The translations under genes were made by a program, and so were the position numbers. The notes under the pieces were generated by a model that was not told the origin of the DNA, made no database searches, and saw only the letters and a program-made list of their open reading frames with translations. 64,000 bases of DNA from Chrysaora quinquecirrha (lineage: Eukaryota > Cnidaria > Scyphozoa > Semaeostomeae > Pelagiidae): contig JACTAT010000315.1 in NCBI GenBank assembly GCA_014526335.1, positions 372,001-436,000 on the forward strand, written 5' to 3'. Numbering within the stretch: position 1 is the first letter of the stretch; each line of letters opens with the position of its first letter. This document shows, piece by piece, positions 33,761 through 44,690 of the stretch.

Positions 33761-34925
33761 TCTTGAAGTAAATTAGGCCACGCAGATTTTTTCATACTGA
33801 GCCTTATAAATTTCTGCGTGGCCTAGTGAAAAATACTGCGTGGGTATATTTTTTGGAAAATGTTAAAATCTTTTCAACTGAAAAGCTCTTTCTATCAATT
33901 CCTCAAAAGTGCGCTCGATACAATGAAACTGTTTATATCAACCAGCTCTAATTAGGTCACGCAGATTTTTTCATACTGAGCCGTATAAATTTCTGCGTGG
34001 CCTAGTGAAAAAAACTGCGTGGGTATATTTATTGGAAAACTTTAAAGTTTTATCAACTGAAAAGCTCTTTCTATCAATTCCTCAAAAGTGCGCTCGATAC
34101 AATGAGACTGTTTATATCAACCAGCTCTATTTCGTCTTGAAGTAAATTAGGCCACGCAGATTTTTGCATACTGAGCCTTATAAATTTCTGCGTGGCCTAG
34201 TGAAAAATACTGCGTGGGTATATTTTTTGGAAAATTTTAAAATCTTTTCAACTGAAAAGCTCGTGGGTATATTTATTGGAAAATTTTAAAGTATTATCAA
34301 CTGAAAAGCTGTTTCTATCAATTTTTAAAAAGTGCGCTCGATACAATGAAACTCTTTATATCAACCAGCTCTATTTCGTCTTAAAGTAAATTAGGCCACG
34401 CAGATTTTTTCATACTGAGCCTTATAAATTCCAGCGTGGCCTAGTGAAAAATACTGCGTGGGTATATTTATTGGAAAATTTTAAAGTCTTATAAACTGAA
34501 AAGCTCTTTCTATCAATTCCTCAAAAGTGCGCTCGATACAATGAGACTGTTTATATCAACCAGCTCTATTTCGTCTTGAAGTAAATTAGGCCACGCAGAT
34601 TTTTTCATACTGAGCCTTATAAATTTCTGCGTGGCCTAGTGAAAAATACTGCGTGGGTATATTTTTTGGAAAATTTTAAAATCTTTTCAACTGAAAAGCT
34701 CTTTCTATCAATTTTTAAAAAGTGCACTCGATACAATGAAACTCTTTATATCAACCAGCTCTATTTCGTCTTGAAGTAAATTAGGCCATGCAGATTTTTT
34801 CATACTGAGCCTTATAAATTTCTGCGTGGCCTAGTGAAAAATACTGCGTGGGTATATTTATTGGAAAATTTTAAAATCTTATCAACTGAAAAGCTGTTTC
34901 TATCAATTGTTAAAATTTCTCAGCA
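33760..34925 (+). repeat. Satellite array, ~195-bp unit
   Basis: Six successive units start at GCCACGCAGA-type sites 33779, 33957, 34152, 34396, 34591 and 34787. Spacing is 178, 195, 244, 195 and 196 bases; the long one contains an internal ~50-bp partial duplication. Each unit carries an inverted pair (GCCACGCAGAtttt...aaatttCTGCGTGGC), a conserved GTGCGCTCGATACAATGA and CAGCTCTATTTCGTCTT. The array resumes at 37226 after the Penelope-like insertion. Confidence 0.9.
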
Positions 34926-35089
34926 GTATCAAATTAGAAATTATTTTGAGAAAAACGACAACTGATTTTATTTTGTAAAACAGGTTTCGGATTCATCATC
35001 CATCTTCAGTTACAACTAACAGAAATTACGGTGTGAAATATTAATAGGGATAAATTTGGATAATTTACATAAGCCGTTACAATTTAAAT

Positions 35090-36061
35090 TTGTTACCTAA
35101 TGAATACAGTGTTTTAGATACGTTTTCTTTCGTACAAGAGCTTAATAATTTAGACACGGTTAATAAATTTATGGTATCGTTTGACGTTGAAAGCCTTTTT
35201 ACTAACATACCACTTGAAGAGTTGATTGATATTGCCGTTTCCTATATTATAGAAGGTAACTCTAATCTTAAGCTTGCTAGGGAAGATCTCGTTAAGCTTT
35301 TCTCATTCGCTACAGCACAAACGCATTTTCTTTTTAAAGGGGTCTTTTATGACCAAGTCGATGGGGTTTCCATAGGGTCCCCCCTTGCACCCGTTCTAGC
35401 TAACCTCTTCATGGGACATCATGAAAAGGCTTGGCTTGAAAGGTATGAAGGTCCCTCGGTTTTATTTTATCGTAGATATGTGGATGATACTTTCTGCTTA
35501 TTTAACTCGGAAAAAGAAGCTGATGCCTTCTTTAACTTTTTTAACAGCCGCCATCCTAACATCAAATTTACTATGGAGAAAGAGATGAACAACACATTGG
35601 CTTTTCTTGATGTCTTCATTGACAACAAGAACTCTAGGGATTCTTCCTCTCCCTTAACATCGGTATACCGTAAGAAAACGTACACGGGCTTACTTACCAA
35701 TTATTTCAGTTTCACCTCTTTCTCTTATAAACTGGGCTTTATTCGTACGTTAGTTGACAGAACGTATAAAATTAACCATACTTGGTCAGGTTTCAATGAA
35801 GATCTTAAGAAACTCAAAGTTAGTTTAGAAAAGAATCTATTTCCCATCCAAATGGTTGATAAAGTTGTTAATAAGTACTTGGATAAGGTTCAAGGCTCTG
35901 AGCAAACCTCAACAACTCAAGACTCAGAGAATATCACCACTTTTTACTTTAAGTTGCCATATTTAAGCTTATCTAGTTTTTCACAAAAGAAAATTCATAA
36001 GTTACTTAAACGTAAGTTACTCGTAAGTTACTTAAACACTATTGTAAGAAACTGGATATAA
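35090..36061 (+). pseudogene. Penelope-like reverse transcriptase, 5'-truncated
   Basis: The 323-codon frame opens with LPNEYSVLDTFSFVQELNN and carries MVSFDVESLFTNIPLEEL (RT block A), YDQVDGVSIGSPLAPVLANLFMG (block B) and YRRYVDDTFCLF (catalytic block C, intact). TMEKEMNNTLAFLDV and YRKKTYTGLLTN follow, then the thumb. The fingers region and everything upstream are absent, and the frame begins right after the left terminal repeat. A short tandem duplication (TAAGTTACTTAAAC repeated around 35999-36030) shifts the frame, so the linker and GIY-YIG continue in another frame. Compared with the copy at 12109-14125 this RT core is much better preserved. Confidence 0.85.
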
Positions 36062-36432
36062 GACTCGTTTTTTCTTCCTTTAAGATTAGGAACTTGTTTT
36101 CGGTGAAGGATCTTATCCCTAAATCACTCCGTTCTCGTGTCGTTTACAAATTTTCTTGTGCTGGATGTAATTCCGTCTACGTCGGTGAAACCAACCGTCA
36201 TTTCTCAACACGAGTTCGTGAGCATCTATTTAGGGATAAGAATTCTCACGTCTACAAGCATCTCCAGAGCTCAGAATCATGTCGTACACTCTCAAACGAG
36301 GGCTGCTTCAGCATTCTGGACTCTGCAGAAACATTTTACCAGCTCAAGATCAAAGAGGCCCTTCACATTCACTGGGAAAAACCGAATTTGCATAGACAAT
36401 TATATCATGTTAATTTAGGTCTTAATTTGTAA
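36062..36432 (+). pseudogene. Penelope-like GIY-YIG endonuclease segment
   Basis: Frame 36094-36432 starts inside the linker and reads KSLRSRVVYKFSCAGCNSVYVGETNRHFSTRVREHLF. This is the GIY-YIG core (here VYKF...VYVGET) with the conserved Arg, followed by FSILDSAETFYQLKIKEALHIHWEKP at the end of the domain. It is the continuation of the RT frame after the small duplication, and is otherwise open to its natural stop at 36432. Confidence 0.8.
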
Positions 36433-36616
36433 CTTTGCCAGTGGGCATTTTTTGTGTATTGTCTGTTTTTGTCTTGTCATGTGTTTGCACGAATTTTGTT
36501 ATGCTTTACTTTGGATTCCCTGTATTATTGTATCATGGTCTTTTTTTTGTATTTTGAATTTTGAAATTTAAATTGTAACGGTTTATGTAAATTATCCAAA
36601 TTTATCCCTATAAATA

Positions 36617-36624
36617 TTTCACAC
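36617..36624. repeat. hAT target-site duplication, left
   Basis: TTTCACAC, repeated exactly at 37126-37133. Confidence 0.9.
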
Positions 36625-37125
36625 CAGTGGCGGCGCCAGGAGGGGGGGGAATGGGGGGGACTAGTCCCCCCCACTTTTTCAGAAAGATGGTCTCTGAGAT
36701 TCATGCAAATCCGATGAGAAAACTGGAGGGGGGGTCAACGACGTCCAGCCGACGTTCAACGCTGCTATCAACGGGTGTTGTTTCAAAACATTTTCGCTGA
36801 GATTGACTCTCGTAACTATACCCATTTCTTATGTTTCTGTGAAGGTTTTTTGTGTTGTTCTAATAATGTATGCAGAAAGAGAAATCAAAGGATCCTAAGC
36901 CATTTTGAGACCTCAGAAATGACAAAACCCCTGGTGCTTCCGGGGGCTTCGCCACCTGGACCCCTACCAGGGCGTTGCCCTGGACCTGCTGGGGGGCTTC
37001 CAGCGCCCCCAGACCTCCAGCTGTTTTAGGCAACGGCCTGCGGCCATTGCGTGCATGCCTTCGGCGCGCAATGTACCCCTATGAAAAATATCCCCCCCAC
37101 TGTTTTGGAGCTGGCGCCGCCACTG
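36625..37125. mobile_element. hAT-type MITE inside the Penelope terminal repeat
   Basis: A 501-bp insert begins CAGTGGCGGCGCCAG and ends with its exact reverse complement, CTGGCGCCGCCACTG. It is flanked by perfect 8-bp duplications (TTTCACAC), the hallmark of hAT transposition. Its interior has GGGGGG/CCCCCC subterminal runs and no transposase. It splits the right terminal repeat of the Penelope-like element, so it is the youngest of three nested layers (satellite, Penelope, hAT). Confidence 0.9.
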
Positions 37126-37133
37126 TTTCACAC
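37126..37133. repeat. hAT target-site duplication, right
   Basis: TTTCACAC, matching 36617-36624. Confidence 0.9.
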
Positions 37134-37225
37134 CGTAATTTCTGTTAGTTGTAACTGAAGATGGATAATGAATCCGAAACATGTTTTACAAAATAAAATC
37201 AGTTGTCGTTTTTCTCAAACTAATT

Positions 37226-37345
37226 TCCAATTCTTAAAAGTGCGCTCGATACGACGAAACTTTTTTTTCAGCTAGCTCTATTTCGTCTTGAAGTAAATAA
37301 GGCCACGCAGAAATATTCATGCTGAGCCCTTTTTAAAGTTTCTGC
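37226..37345 (+). repeat. Satellite array, right remainder
   Basis: Resumes with AAAAGTGCGCTCGATAC, TTTCGTCTTGAAGTAAATAAGGCCACGCAGA and a diverged second arm of the hairpin. It is the continuation of the ~195-bp unit interrupted at about 34915. Confidence 0.8.
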
Positions 37346-37639
37346 TTGGTGAAACTTGGTAATTTTTCCTAAAAAAATGTTTCAAGTGTTCAGCTGTATT
37401 TTTGCATCTTATTCACGTAATTTGAACCGTGGTTTGTGTCCTTTTAAATTCTAGGCTTAATTATTATTCACTACTCCTATTTGATAAGTGCATGCGCTTG
37501 AAGCATTACCCACTATCGATTGCAATGCGTGAAAAAATCCTGCTTGTACCTTCATTGAACCTTCATTGAACCTTTTTTTGCAAATTCTGTCTTATATCTT
37601 GGAATCTCAAGATCATGGCAATGCCTCGTTGCGTAGGTT

Positions 37640-37816
37640 GAGTGCAAGGATCTTTGGTGATACTTATTCCATTGGCCTTCAGGGCAAATCATGAATAGAA
37701 TTTGCAAAAAAAGGTTTCCACTTATCTGCTCTAAAAGCTTGGAATAACATTCCCCTTAAAATACGCAACTTACCATCATTAGATAGCTTTAAAAAAACAC
37801 TAAAGCGTATCTGAAG
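37640..37816 (+). pseudogene. LINE C-terminal fragment
   Basis: The plus strand reads ...KKGFHLSALKAWNNIPLKIRNLPSLDSFKKTLKRI then a stop. This is the typical C-terminal end of jockey/CR1-like RT proteins ('ALKTWNNIPxxIRxLxSLxxFKxxLK'). It may be the tail of the LINE broken at 32752, pushed apart by later sequence, or an independent fragment. Confidence 0.65.
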
Positions 37817-38047
37817 AGCTCCCAAACACAATACCCTGGACGATCAGCGCAATAGGCTAGAGTATTAATATAAGGATTATTTGACTTAAATGACTTTTCT
37901 AATTTCTAGATTTTGTTTTGATATTGTAATAATGTTAGCTGAAGGGTTTTTCTGTGTATAAATAATAATTGATATGATATAAGCCCTTACAAGCCGATTT
38001 TTAGCTTGTCCTTGTATTTGTGCTTATAATTTAACCTTCATTTAACA

Positions 38048-38228
38048 CGAGTTTTTCTTGCTGTCCGTTTCTGTAGCGAATGCGGGTTTTACGGGGTAGG
38101 GGTGCTGGCCCTACGCCCAACCCTCCTCTTTTCTCAACCGGGCTTGGGACCGGCTATGGCAGAGAGAATATGTCAAAATCGCCGATTCTAAAAAACACGC
38201 GCCTAAATATATCGAGGTGCGCGATCTT
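38048..38228 (-). pseudogene. Second copy of the RTE-like LINE 5' leader
   Basis: Bases 38048-38092 repeat 40208-40252 (TTCTTGCTGTCCGTTTCTGTAGCGAATGCGGGTTTTAC region), in the same orientation. The adjoining 38093-38228 looks like the rest of the leader. It is fused to the interrupted RT frame of the LINE on its right, which is why that frame ends with a foreign ~40-residue tail. Confidence 0.55.
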
Positions 38229-40252
38229 TTGAAACTGTCAAATGCTTTTTTAAAATCAACAAAATTAATTTCAATGGGTTGCTGAAATTCTGTACACTGT
38301 TCAATGATGTTACGCAGTGTGAATATTTGTTCACATCCTGATCTTCCTTTTCTGAAGCCAGCTTGTTGTTCTCTCAATCTTGTATCTACTGAATCTTGGA
38401 GACGCTTTAACATTAAAATGCTTAACACTTTTCCTGGCACCGATAAAAGAGTCACACCTCTCCAGTTATTACAATCTGCCAGGTTTCCTTTCTTGGGTAT
38501 CTTTACAATGACACCATTCTTCCATTCTTTTGGTACCTGTTGTTGTTCCCAGCAGCAATTGAGCAATTTTGTCATTTGCTGTATCACTGTACCTGCACCA
38601 TGTTTCAGCAGCTCTGCTGTAATCTGGTCTTGTCCAGCTGCCTTGTTGTTTTTTAGATTTTTTATTGCTTTTTCTACTTCAGCTTCCGTAATGTTGTTCA
38701 TCTTCACATCTAGTTGTTGTACCTGTACGTCATCGCCATCATTAAAATTCCAAAGTGTTTCTGGATTTGGTTGGTTTAGAACTTCCTGAAAGTGTTCAGC
38801 CCATCTTGCCTTTTGCTGCTCTGCTGTTGTCAAAACTTTACCGCTTTTATCTTTGATTGGCACTTCAGTTGGTCTGCCATCTCCTGTCAGTTCTTTGACA
38901 ATTCTATAGAGTGTTTTAGAGTCATTCTGGCTGGCTGCCTCTTGGGCTTCTTGTCCCTTTTGATCAAGCCATACCTTCTTGTCTCTTCTACAGCTCTTCT
39001 TTACCTGTTTATCCATCAGTTGATACTGTCTGCTTGCTTGGGCCTTATTTTCTACTGTGTTTGACTGGTCTCTTCTTTGTTTAAGCCGTTTTCGCTCATC
39101 AATCAGTTTCCATGTTTTATCCTGGATCCATGCCTCTTTCCTAGTTCCTCTTCTTCTACCAATCTGTTCTTCTGCAACCGTTGTAACTGCTTCTTTGAAC
39201 ATATTCCATTGTTCTTCCATATCTTCCGTCTCACGCGAGAGTGCTTCAAATTTGTTCCTCAATGCCACTTGGAACTGGTTTGATATCTGCTGGTTCTTCA
39301 ATCTCCCAACTGCAAATGGTTTCACAGTTTCTGTCTTCTGGATCTTTTTCAACTTTAGCTGCACCTTTCCAAGTACCAAGTGATGATCAGACCCAACATC
39401 TCCTCCTCTGCATGTCCGCACATTGTTCAGTGATGATCTCCATCGCTTACTAATGCAGATATAATCAATTTCATTCTCTGTCTTTCCATCCGGCGATCTC
39501 CAGGTTTTCTTATGGATATCCTTATGAGCAAAATAGGTGTTACCAATGCATAGACCATTCAAGTTGCACAACATCAGAAGCCGGTCTCCATTATCATTTG
39601 TTCCACGGGCTGACCCATGTGGTCCAATGACATGCTCCAGACCCATTCTGTTGGTTCCAATTTGTGCGTTCAAATCACCCATAAACAAGACAATATCATG
39701 ACTGGGTACCTCATTCAACACATCTTGACATTGTTCGTAAAATACATCTTTTCTATCGTCTTCAGCATCTTCTGTCGGGGCATATACACATATTACTGTT
39801 GTTTTTGCATGTCTAGACTGAAATCTGGCTGTTATGATACGTTCATTGACTGGATTCCATCCAATCAGTGCCTTTTCTGCCTCTCTACTCAACATTAGCC
39901 CTACACCTTTCCGGTGTTCATCAGTGGGTCCGGAATAGAGGAAGGTTGTTGCTCCACTGTTAAGTTTGCCACTTCCTGTCCATCTTACTTCCGTCAATCC
40001 CAAAATGCTCAGTTCATAGTTTTCAAATTCTTTTATAGCTTGTGCTAACTTTCCTGTCTGGAACAAGGTTCTCACGTTCCAAGTTCCAATTTTTGTAGTT
40101 TTGGTGGCACTCGACATCGAGTTTTTCATCAGATTCTGGGGTTCCTTTCGGCTTTGGCCCAGCATCGCCATACAATTTTGGGTCGAACTTTCTGCTTCAT
40201 GCCTGTCAGTGTTTTTCTTGCTGTCCGTTTCTGTAGCGAATGCGGGTTTTAC
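38229..40252 (-). pseudogene. RTE/BovB-like LINE: endonuclease and start of RT, inverted
   Basis: One long minus frame (to 40261) carries the endonuclease. Motifs are IGTWNVRTLFQTGKLAQ (about residue 57), LTEVRWTG, VYAPTED, FMGDLNAQIG and VGSDHHLVLGK (about 285). These supply the catalytic E, D/N and SDH residues that nick target DNA. A linker follows, with ARWAEHFQEVLN and ITEAEVEKAIKNLKNNKAAGQDQI. The first RT blocks are EWKNGVIVKIPKKG, NNWRGVTLLSVPGKV and RLREQQAGFRKGRSGCEQI, ending at INFVDFKKAFDS (about 675). The catalytic FADD block is absent: after FDS the frame enters foreign sequence. This endonuclease family is often misannotated as craniofacial development protein 2-like. The EN part appears intact. 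Confidence 0.85.
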
Positions 40253-40435
40253 GAGAGTCACTGTGGAAAATCTTGACTATCTATGGTATTCCGATGCAAT
40301 ATGTGGAAATCTTCCAAAATATCTATGAAAATAGCAGCTGTTGTGTGAAATTGCCTGATGGAAATACAGATTTTTTCAAGATCCAAACTGGTGTAAGACA
40401 GGGATGTATATTACCAGACTTGGAAACTTTTTGAA
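40246..40435 (+). pseudogene. RTE-like LINE: next RT segment, direct orientation
   Basis: The plus frame reads RESLWKILTIYGIPMQYVEIFQ...VKLPDGNTDFFKIQTGVRQGCILPDLETF then a stop. RESLWKIL directly continues FVDFKKAFDS of the opposite-strand piece in the normal protein. GVRQGCILP is RT block 4. So the element was split at this point and the 5' part inverted, as in twin-primed LINE insertions. The catalytic block and everything 3' are missing. Confidence 0.75.
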
Positions 40436-41395
40436 CCAGATTGTTCGGAAATCTCTAATATTCTTATACGTCAAACCTGCAATTTAACTTCTAAGAAAAA
40501 AATTCAGTAAATTCACACTAGCAAATTCTTTTTGAGCCTGAAACAAAATAGCAAAATCATTTATCTTGATTTGGCTCAGTGGTAAAGAGAAGCAAATTTT
40601 GACCCCGGACTTGTGTGTCAGAGGCTTTTTTTATTAAAATGTTTGAATAATTCAAACGTCGAATGTGTAAAGGTTTCAGGGTTTTTCATAAGGTTTTTCA
40701 AAAAACCATTGCCTGCACGTTACGTGATTGGCCGACTCTTCCCGCCATTCCTGTGTACCATGTGAAAAAAGAAGCTGATTGGACAGAATGCCTGTGACAG
40801 ACTTTGAAAGGAAAAGCGAGGTGATGTCAAAGTGAATTTTCCGGCCAGTTGAAGAAAACGAATGCCTTACAAGCACAAGATGACAAGAGAAGCTTTATGA
40901 TATCAAGTGAGTTTTATTTTCCTAAATTATTATCTATTTTTCGAAAGCATTTTCGTGAATTATAACTGTCTTAAGAATTTGAAAAGTATTGTGACGATGT
41001 ACGCAAATACCCAGTGAGGAAAAATATAGCCCCTTGGCCTGAGATTTTCATGTGGATGTTCAGATATAAGCAGTAGCAAGTTATCGAAGGTAAATTGACT
41101 TTGCAAAAACGCAAAAACTGCTTGCAAAACGATGCTAGCCTAAGAAAAACGGTTTTTGAGATATATTTCTAAAAACACAAACACACAGAATATGATTTTG
41201 GCCTGATGTCATTGAAACATTTCGACCAACCTGTCCACAGAAGTTTTTTTGTTGATGCTGTGCCCGAAAGAGCGGCTGGAAAAGTTCTGGTAAGCTTGGA
41301 GCCTTTATATTATTGGAAGCCTTTATATTATTGTTTATTTCAATATATCATTTGGTAATCCATATTTATCGTTTTTGTGCTTCCTTTTTTCAAGG
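40436..41395. other. No gene recognised
   Basis: AT-rich sequence with only short frames. A weak tRNA-like A-box (GGCTCAGTGGTAAAGAG near 40570) has no matching B-box. Confidence 0.4.
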
Positions 41396-41399
41396 TGAG

Positions 41400-41650
41400 A
41401 TTTAGGAAGACTTCAGAAAATGAAACAAGGTGTACAAGAGAAGGAAGAGAAGGAAATACGCTCAATTAACTTTTTCAAATATAAGAGAAAAAAAACAGGA
41501 ACGCGAGGAAACAAAAGATGCAGCTAGAGATGAAAGAACAATGAAAGAAAAACAAAATGGACGAAGAAAAGAAGAAGTATGAAGAAGTTGTAAAGAAGAA
41601 GGAAGATGCAAAGCTAAGGAAACTCGTATTGAAGGGACAAGTGCATAATT
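41400..41650 (+). other. Lys/Glu-rich open stretch
   Basis: The plus strand encodes very lysine- and glutamate-rich peptides in shifting frames (KKYEEVVKKKEDAKLRKL and similar). It could be a coiled-coil coding remnant or simply purine-rich DNA. It lacks a stable frame. Confidence 0.25.
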
Positions 41651-42514
41651 TAATTTGAACAATTTATTACTAAAAAGTTTATCAATATGTTTCATTTGTA
41701 ATTCTTTTAATGAGTTATTTTGTACAAAGTACAATGTTGAACTCTAACATGAATTCTCTTTTTTAAAATTTGGATGTTTTTAAAAATTGTTGATCAGGGT
41801 TTTTCAGAAAGGTGGCTGAATAACGGCGGAATAAATGCGAGGAAATGGACGAAATATAAGTTCTTCTTAAAACCCTTGAAAGATTCTGCTAAAAACCCTC
41901 AAGCAGAGTTTTGTTAATAAGTCTCGTAACGGTTTGTTAATAAGGTTGTCGAAAACCTAAGAAGGTTTTTCAACAAAACCTTTTCACAGGGTTTTTGGAA
42001 AAACCTTTGAATGGGGTTTTTCAAATGTCTTGAAAAGGTTAGAAATATGTATGATTTTGAAAAACTTGCAAAGGTTTTGTGAAGACTCTTTATTTCTAAG
42101 AGTGTAGAAATCGTATTTTCAAGAGCTTTTAAGAAAACGTTTCCAAAAGAAATCCGGCAAGAAATTTGAATAAACCTGAGCCATAACAGCTATTTTTAGC
42201 ATGCAAAACATTTTGAGCGACGATCAACGTTAAAAAAATAGAAATTGCACATCAGAAAACTACGAGATCGTCAACATGTCAATGAAGCCATGTCCAAGTC
42301 CAAGACCGTTGCATAATTTATCTTGCTTGGTCTCTTTTTCCCTGTGGTTCAACAATTCAATCTTACACAAATTCGACGTCTGAATCAAACTCAAACTTCT
42401 GTCGCGTTTGCATTGGACTCAGTGGCAATTAGATTTAATTGCTATTAAGTAATTATTAAACTGTATACCTAGCACAAGGCCCAGTTCTTTAATAATTTGT
42501 CTATACAAATGCTT
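41651..42514. other. No gene; local AAACCTT repeats
   Basis: Bases 41790-42075 hold many short variants of GGTTTTTCARAAAACCTT, a degenerate simple repeat with inverted character. No coding sequence. Confidence 0.4.
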
Positions 42515-43962
42515 TCATGAAAATCTGAATACCCCTGCCCCTGCGACAAAAAAAAACAATTCGTACTCATTGGTTTGGGTGGTAGCTTTGAAAAAAGCTG
42601 TTTGAATTTCAATAAGACTGCAATACTGTGCTGTTGAGCTTAATTCAAATGGCACAACTGATTCGCACAGATTGCAAAGAGCAGCACAAACAACCAAGAT
42701 GTCATCCAGAAGACTGTCTTCTTCAGGTGTCTTGCTCATGTCTAGCTCATCAGCAACTTGATGGGAATTGTAGTCTGCAACATGGTGAACTTGTTTCGCA
42801 GAAGACCAACTACCCTTTGCACGTGGATTCTGACATGTGACAGCTCCTTTGACCAGTCAACTTCCTTCTTGCTAAGCTGAGGCTTCCCCTTTGTGAATAA
42901 TCGAATTTTCACTTCAGCCATGTAATAGTTTACAGAATCTTCTACAGGAATCCTCTGTCAGCAAGGACTACATCTCCAGGGAGCAAGTTCTTAAGAATAC
43001 CACAATCTTCTGAGATAAAGGCCCTTCTTCAACACATCAGAGGTCCTCCCGCCATAACCTTTAGAAATAAAAATGATTGAGCTTTGAGGGGAGAGACCTA
43101 TAAGGAATTTCACAGTGTTGTGATGTTTGTAATGCAACCATGTTTGAGCTCTGGCAAATAGATCCTGAGGTTTCTTAGTAAATATTTCAAAGCAGTCTAT
43201 GATCACAGCACAATTACGAAAATGTTTCCTGAAAACTGTAGGCATTGTTTTCCGACGAACATCTCTTTCTGGCCAAAAGATTAGTGCAGAGAGACAGACT
43301 GACATGACAGTGATCCAGTTCTGCAAACTGCACTCTGGTGAATTGCCTGTAAGCAAGGTATCGCTCACAGAGATTAAAGCGAGCCCTCAGGAGAACAAGA
43401 AGGAATTCCTGGAAATTTGTCAACTTCCTGTGGTGATTTTTAGGTACATAGGGCTCAACAAGTGCTAGAACCTTTATCAGCAATTGATAACTTGGACAAC
43501 TAGGGAGAAATGCCACTTTCTTGTCATGATTTTCAAAGGGTGATTAGGTGAACGAAAAATCAGAAAGAGAATCGTTGAGTTGTCTAATTTCAGATCTAAG
43601 GTAGTTGTTGTCAGTGCTTTCAAAGTTCATCTGCTCTTTTAGATTTATATTCTCTGACTCCAGCTGCTTCTTTTGTTCTTCCAAATCTTTGATTCTGGCT
43701 ATCAAATCCTCATTTGTCATTGCTGCCTAAGCCTAATGCACTAGCTGAATTGGGGCACTTGTTGCTTTCACTATCCCGCACCAGTTCCTTCTTTTCTGCA
43801 GGTTCTTTTATGCCTCACCTCACTGGTTTGTTCAAATCTCTCAAGGCTGCGAACTAATCTTTTCTTGTCAAGAGACTTAGTTGTTGAGAAAATACTGGGA
43901 ATGTAGTCAGGATGTGTAGGATCATCTTTTCTCTTACCCAAGAAAAGGAAAATTGAAGCCAT
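42515..43962 (-). pseudogene. THAP + DDE transposase (PIF/Harbinger or ISL2EU type), dead
   Basis: Minus-strand order: the end of a THAP-like region (KDDPTHPDYIPSIF near 43920), a coiled coil (LIARIKDLEEQKKQLESEN, from ATG at 43720), then the helix-turn-helix region ([41 protein letters not shown]). The DDE_Tnp_4 nuclease follows: AVIIDCFEI (first D), SQTW-like [30 protein letters not shown] and LLPGDVVLADRG (second D). The third acid, in relatives 'RIHVERV', is here RIHVQRV, with a CAA codon at 42817-42819. There are stops after SFT and ADRGFL and several frame changes. The protein would excise and reinsert the element at specific ends. With the catalytic Glu lost it cannot. Confidence 0.75.
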
Positions 43963-44589
43963 TCACATTATATTCAATGAAACGGTCTTATACTTAAGTT
44001 ATTAAAATGAAATAAAATAGTTTATGCCTGGCACACAATTTTCTCGTCAGAGAAAAAAAGTAAATATCAAATTTTTAACGAAATTCTTTTGAACAAATAA
44101 TGTTGAATTAGGCCCTAGACAAACCTGAGATGAAGTGGCTCCCACAGACCCAAGCCATGTCCAAATTGTCTGTGGGATGAAGCTTTGCGGCTGATATCCA
44201 TCTTCTTCGCCGTTCTAATTCGATGGAATCTCAATGGGTTATGCTTTTGCCATTTTTTCGGCAGTCGGGAACCTTGCAGGTCTTTCCCATGGTTTTATTC
44301 CAAGAAAGATGTCGTTTGAATCGCGCGTCAATTTTATTTTTCCGACATGGCTTCATTGTTCACAGCTCAACAATGATTGGTTTTGAAAGTAATTGACACT
44401 GAACTTAGGCCAATCATCGATTCCCTTTGAATCAATAAGATGGTTAAAAAACAGGCGCGTTTTTCGGCCACACTGAAGACACTTTTGGCAAAAGAATAAA
44501 GAAGATTAATAAGCTTTGTGACAGCTAGAGCAAAGATATATGACGTAGGGAACTCTTATTGAAGCAAATGACAAGTACGAGGGTGAAGT
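43963..44589. other. Non-coding leader side of the transposase
   Basis: No reading frame recognised. Probably the rest of the element's 5' side, up to the shared terminal-like sequence at 44590-44690. Confidence 0.35.
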
Positions 44590-44690
44590 CACGCTTCTTC
44601 CAGCCGCCATTATGCTCCTATTTTTGACACTCAACATGGCGGAATTCGATCTGTGACGTCAATATGCATATCATTAATATAGAGTAGAAA
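44590..44690 (-). repeat. Terminal-like sequence of the THAP/DDE transposon family
   Basis: Read on the minus strand it has ATGATATGCATATTGACGTCA, TGTTGAGTGTCAAA and TAATGGCGG, matching 31175-31290. Located about 0.65 kb upstream of the minus-strand transposase, it is a candidate 5' end or promoter. Confidence 0.5.

Larger units (their letters stand above)
34915..37225 (+). mobile_element. Penelope-like element inserted in the satellite
   Basis: Inverted repeats of about 170 bp flank the element: TTGAGAAAAACGAC...CAATTTAAATTTG at 34951-35090 and its reverse complement at 36560-37215, the latter split by a hAT MITE. The satellite phrase CAATTnTTAAAA occurs on both sides (about 34906 and 37228) with one mismatch, consistent with a ~12-bp target duplication. 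It encodes the RT core and GIY-YIG domain on the plus strand. The 5' part of the polyprotein is missing. Confidence 0.8.

Noticed and set aside
38111..38228. Genuine C-terminus of the LINE protein
   Set aside because: The residues after FVDFKKAFDS do not fit RT; they come from fused leader sequence.
38304..39453. Several plus-strand frames of 60-160 codons
   Set aside because: Shadows of the long endonuclease/RT frame on the minus strand, which has clear motifs.
40565..40625. tRNA-like GGCTCAGTGGTAAAGAG
   Set aside because: No T arm; pairing does not close.
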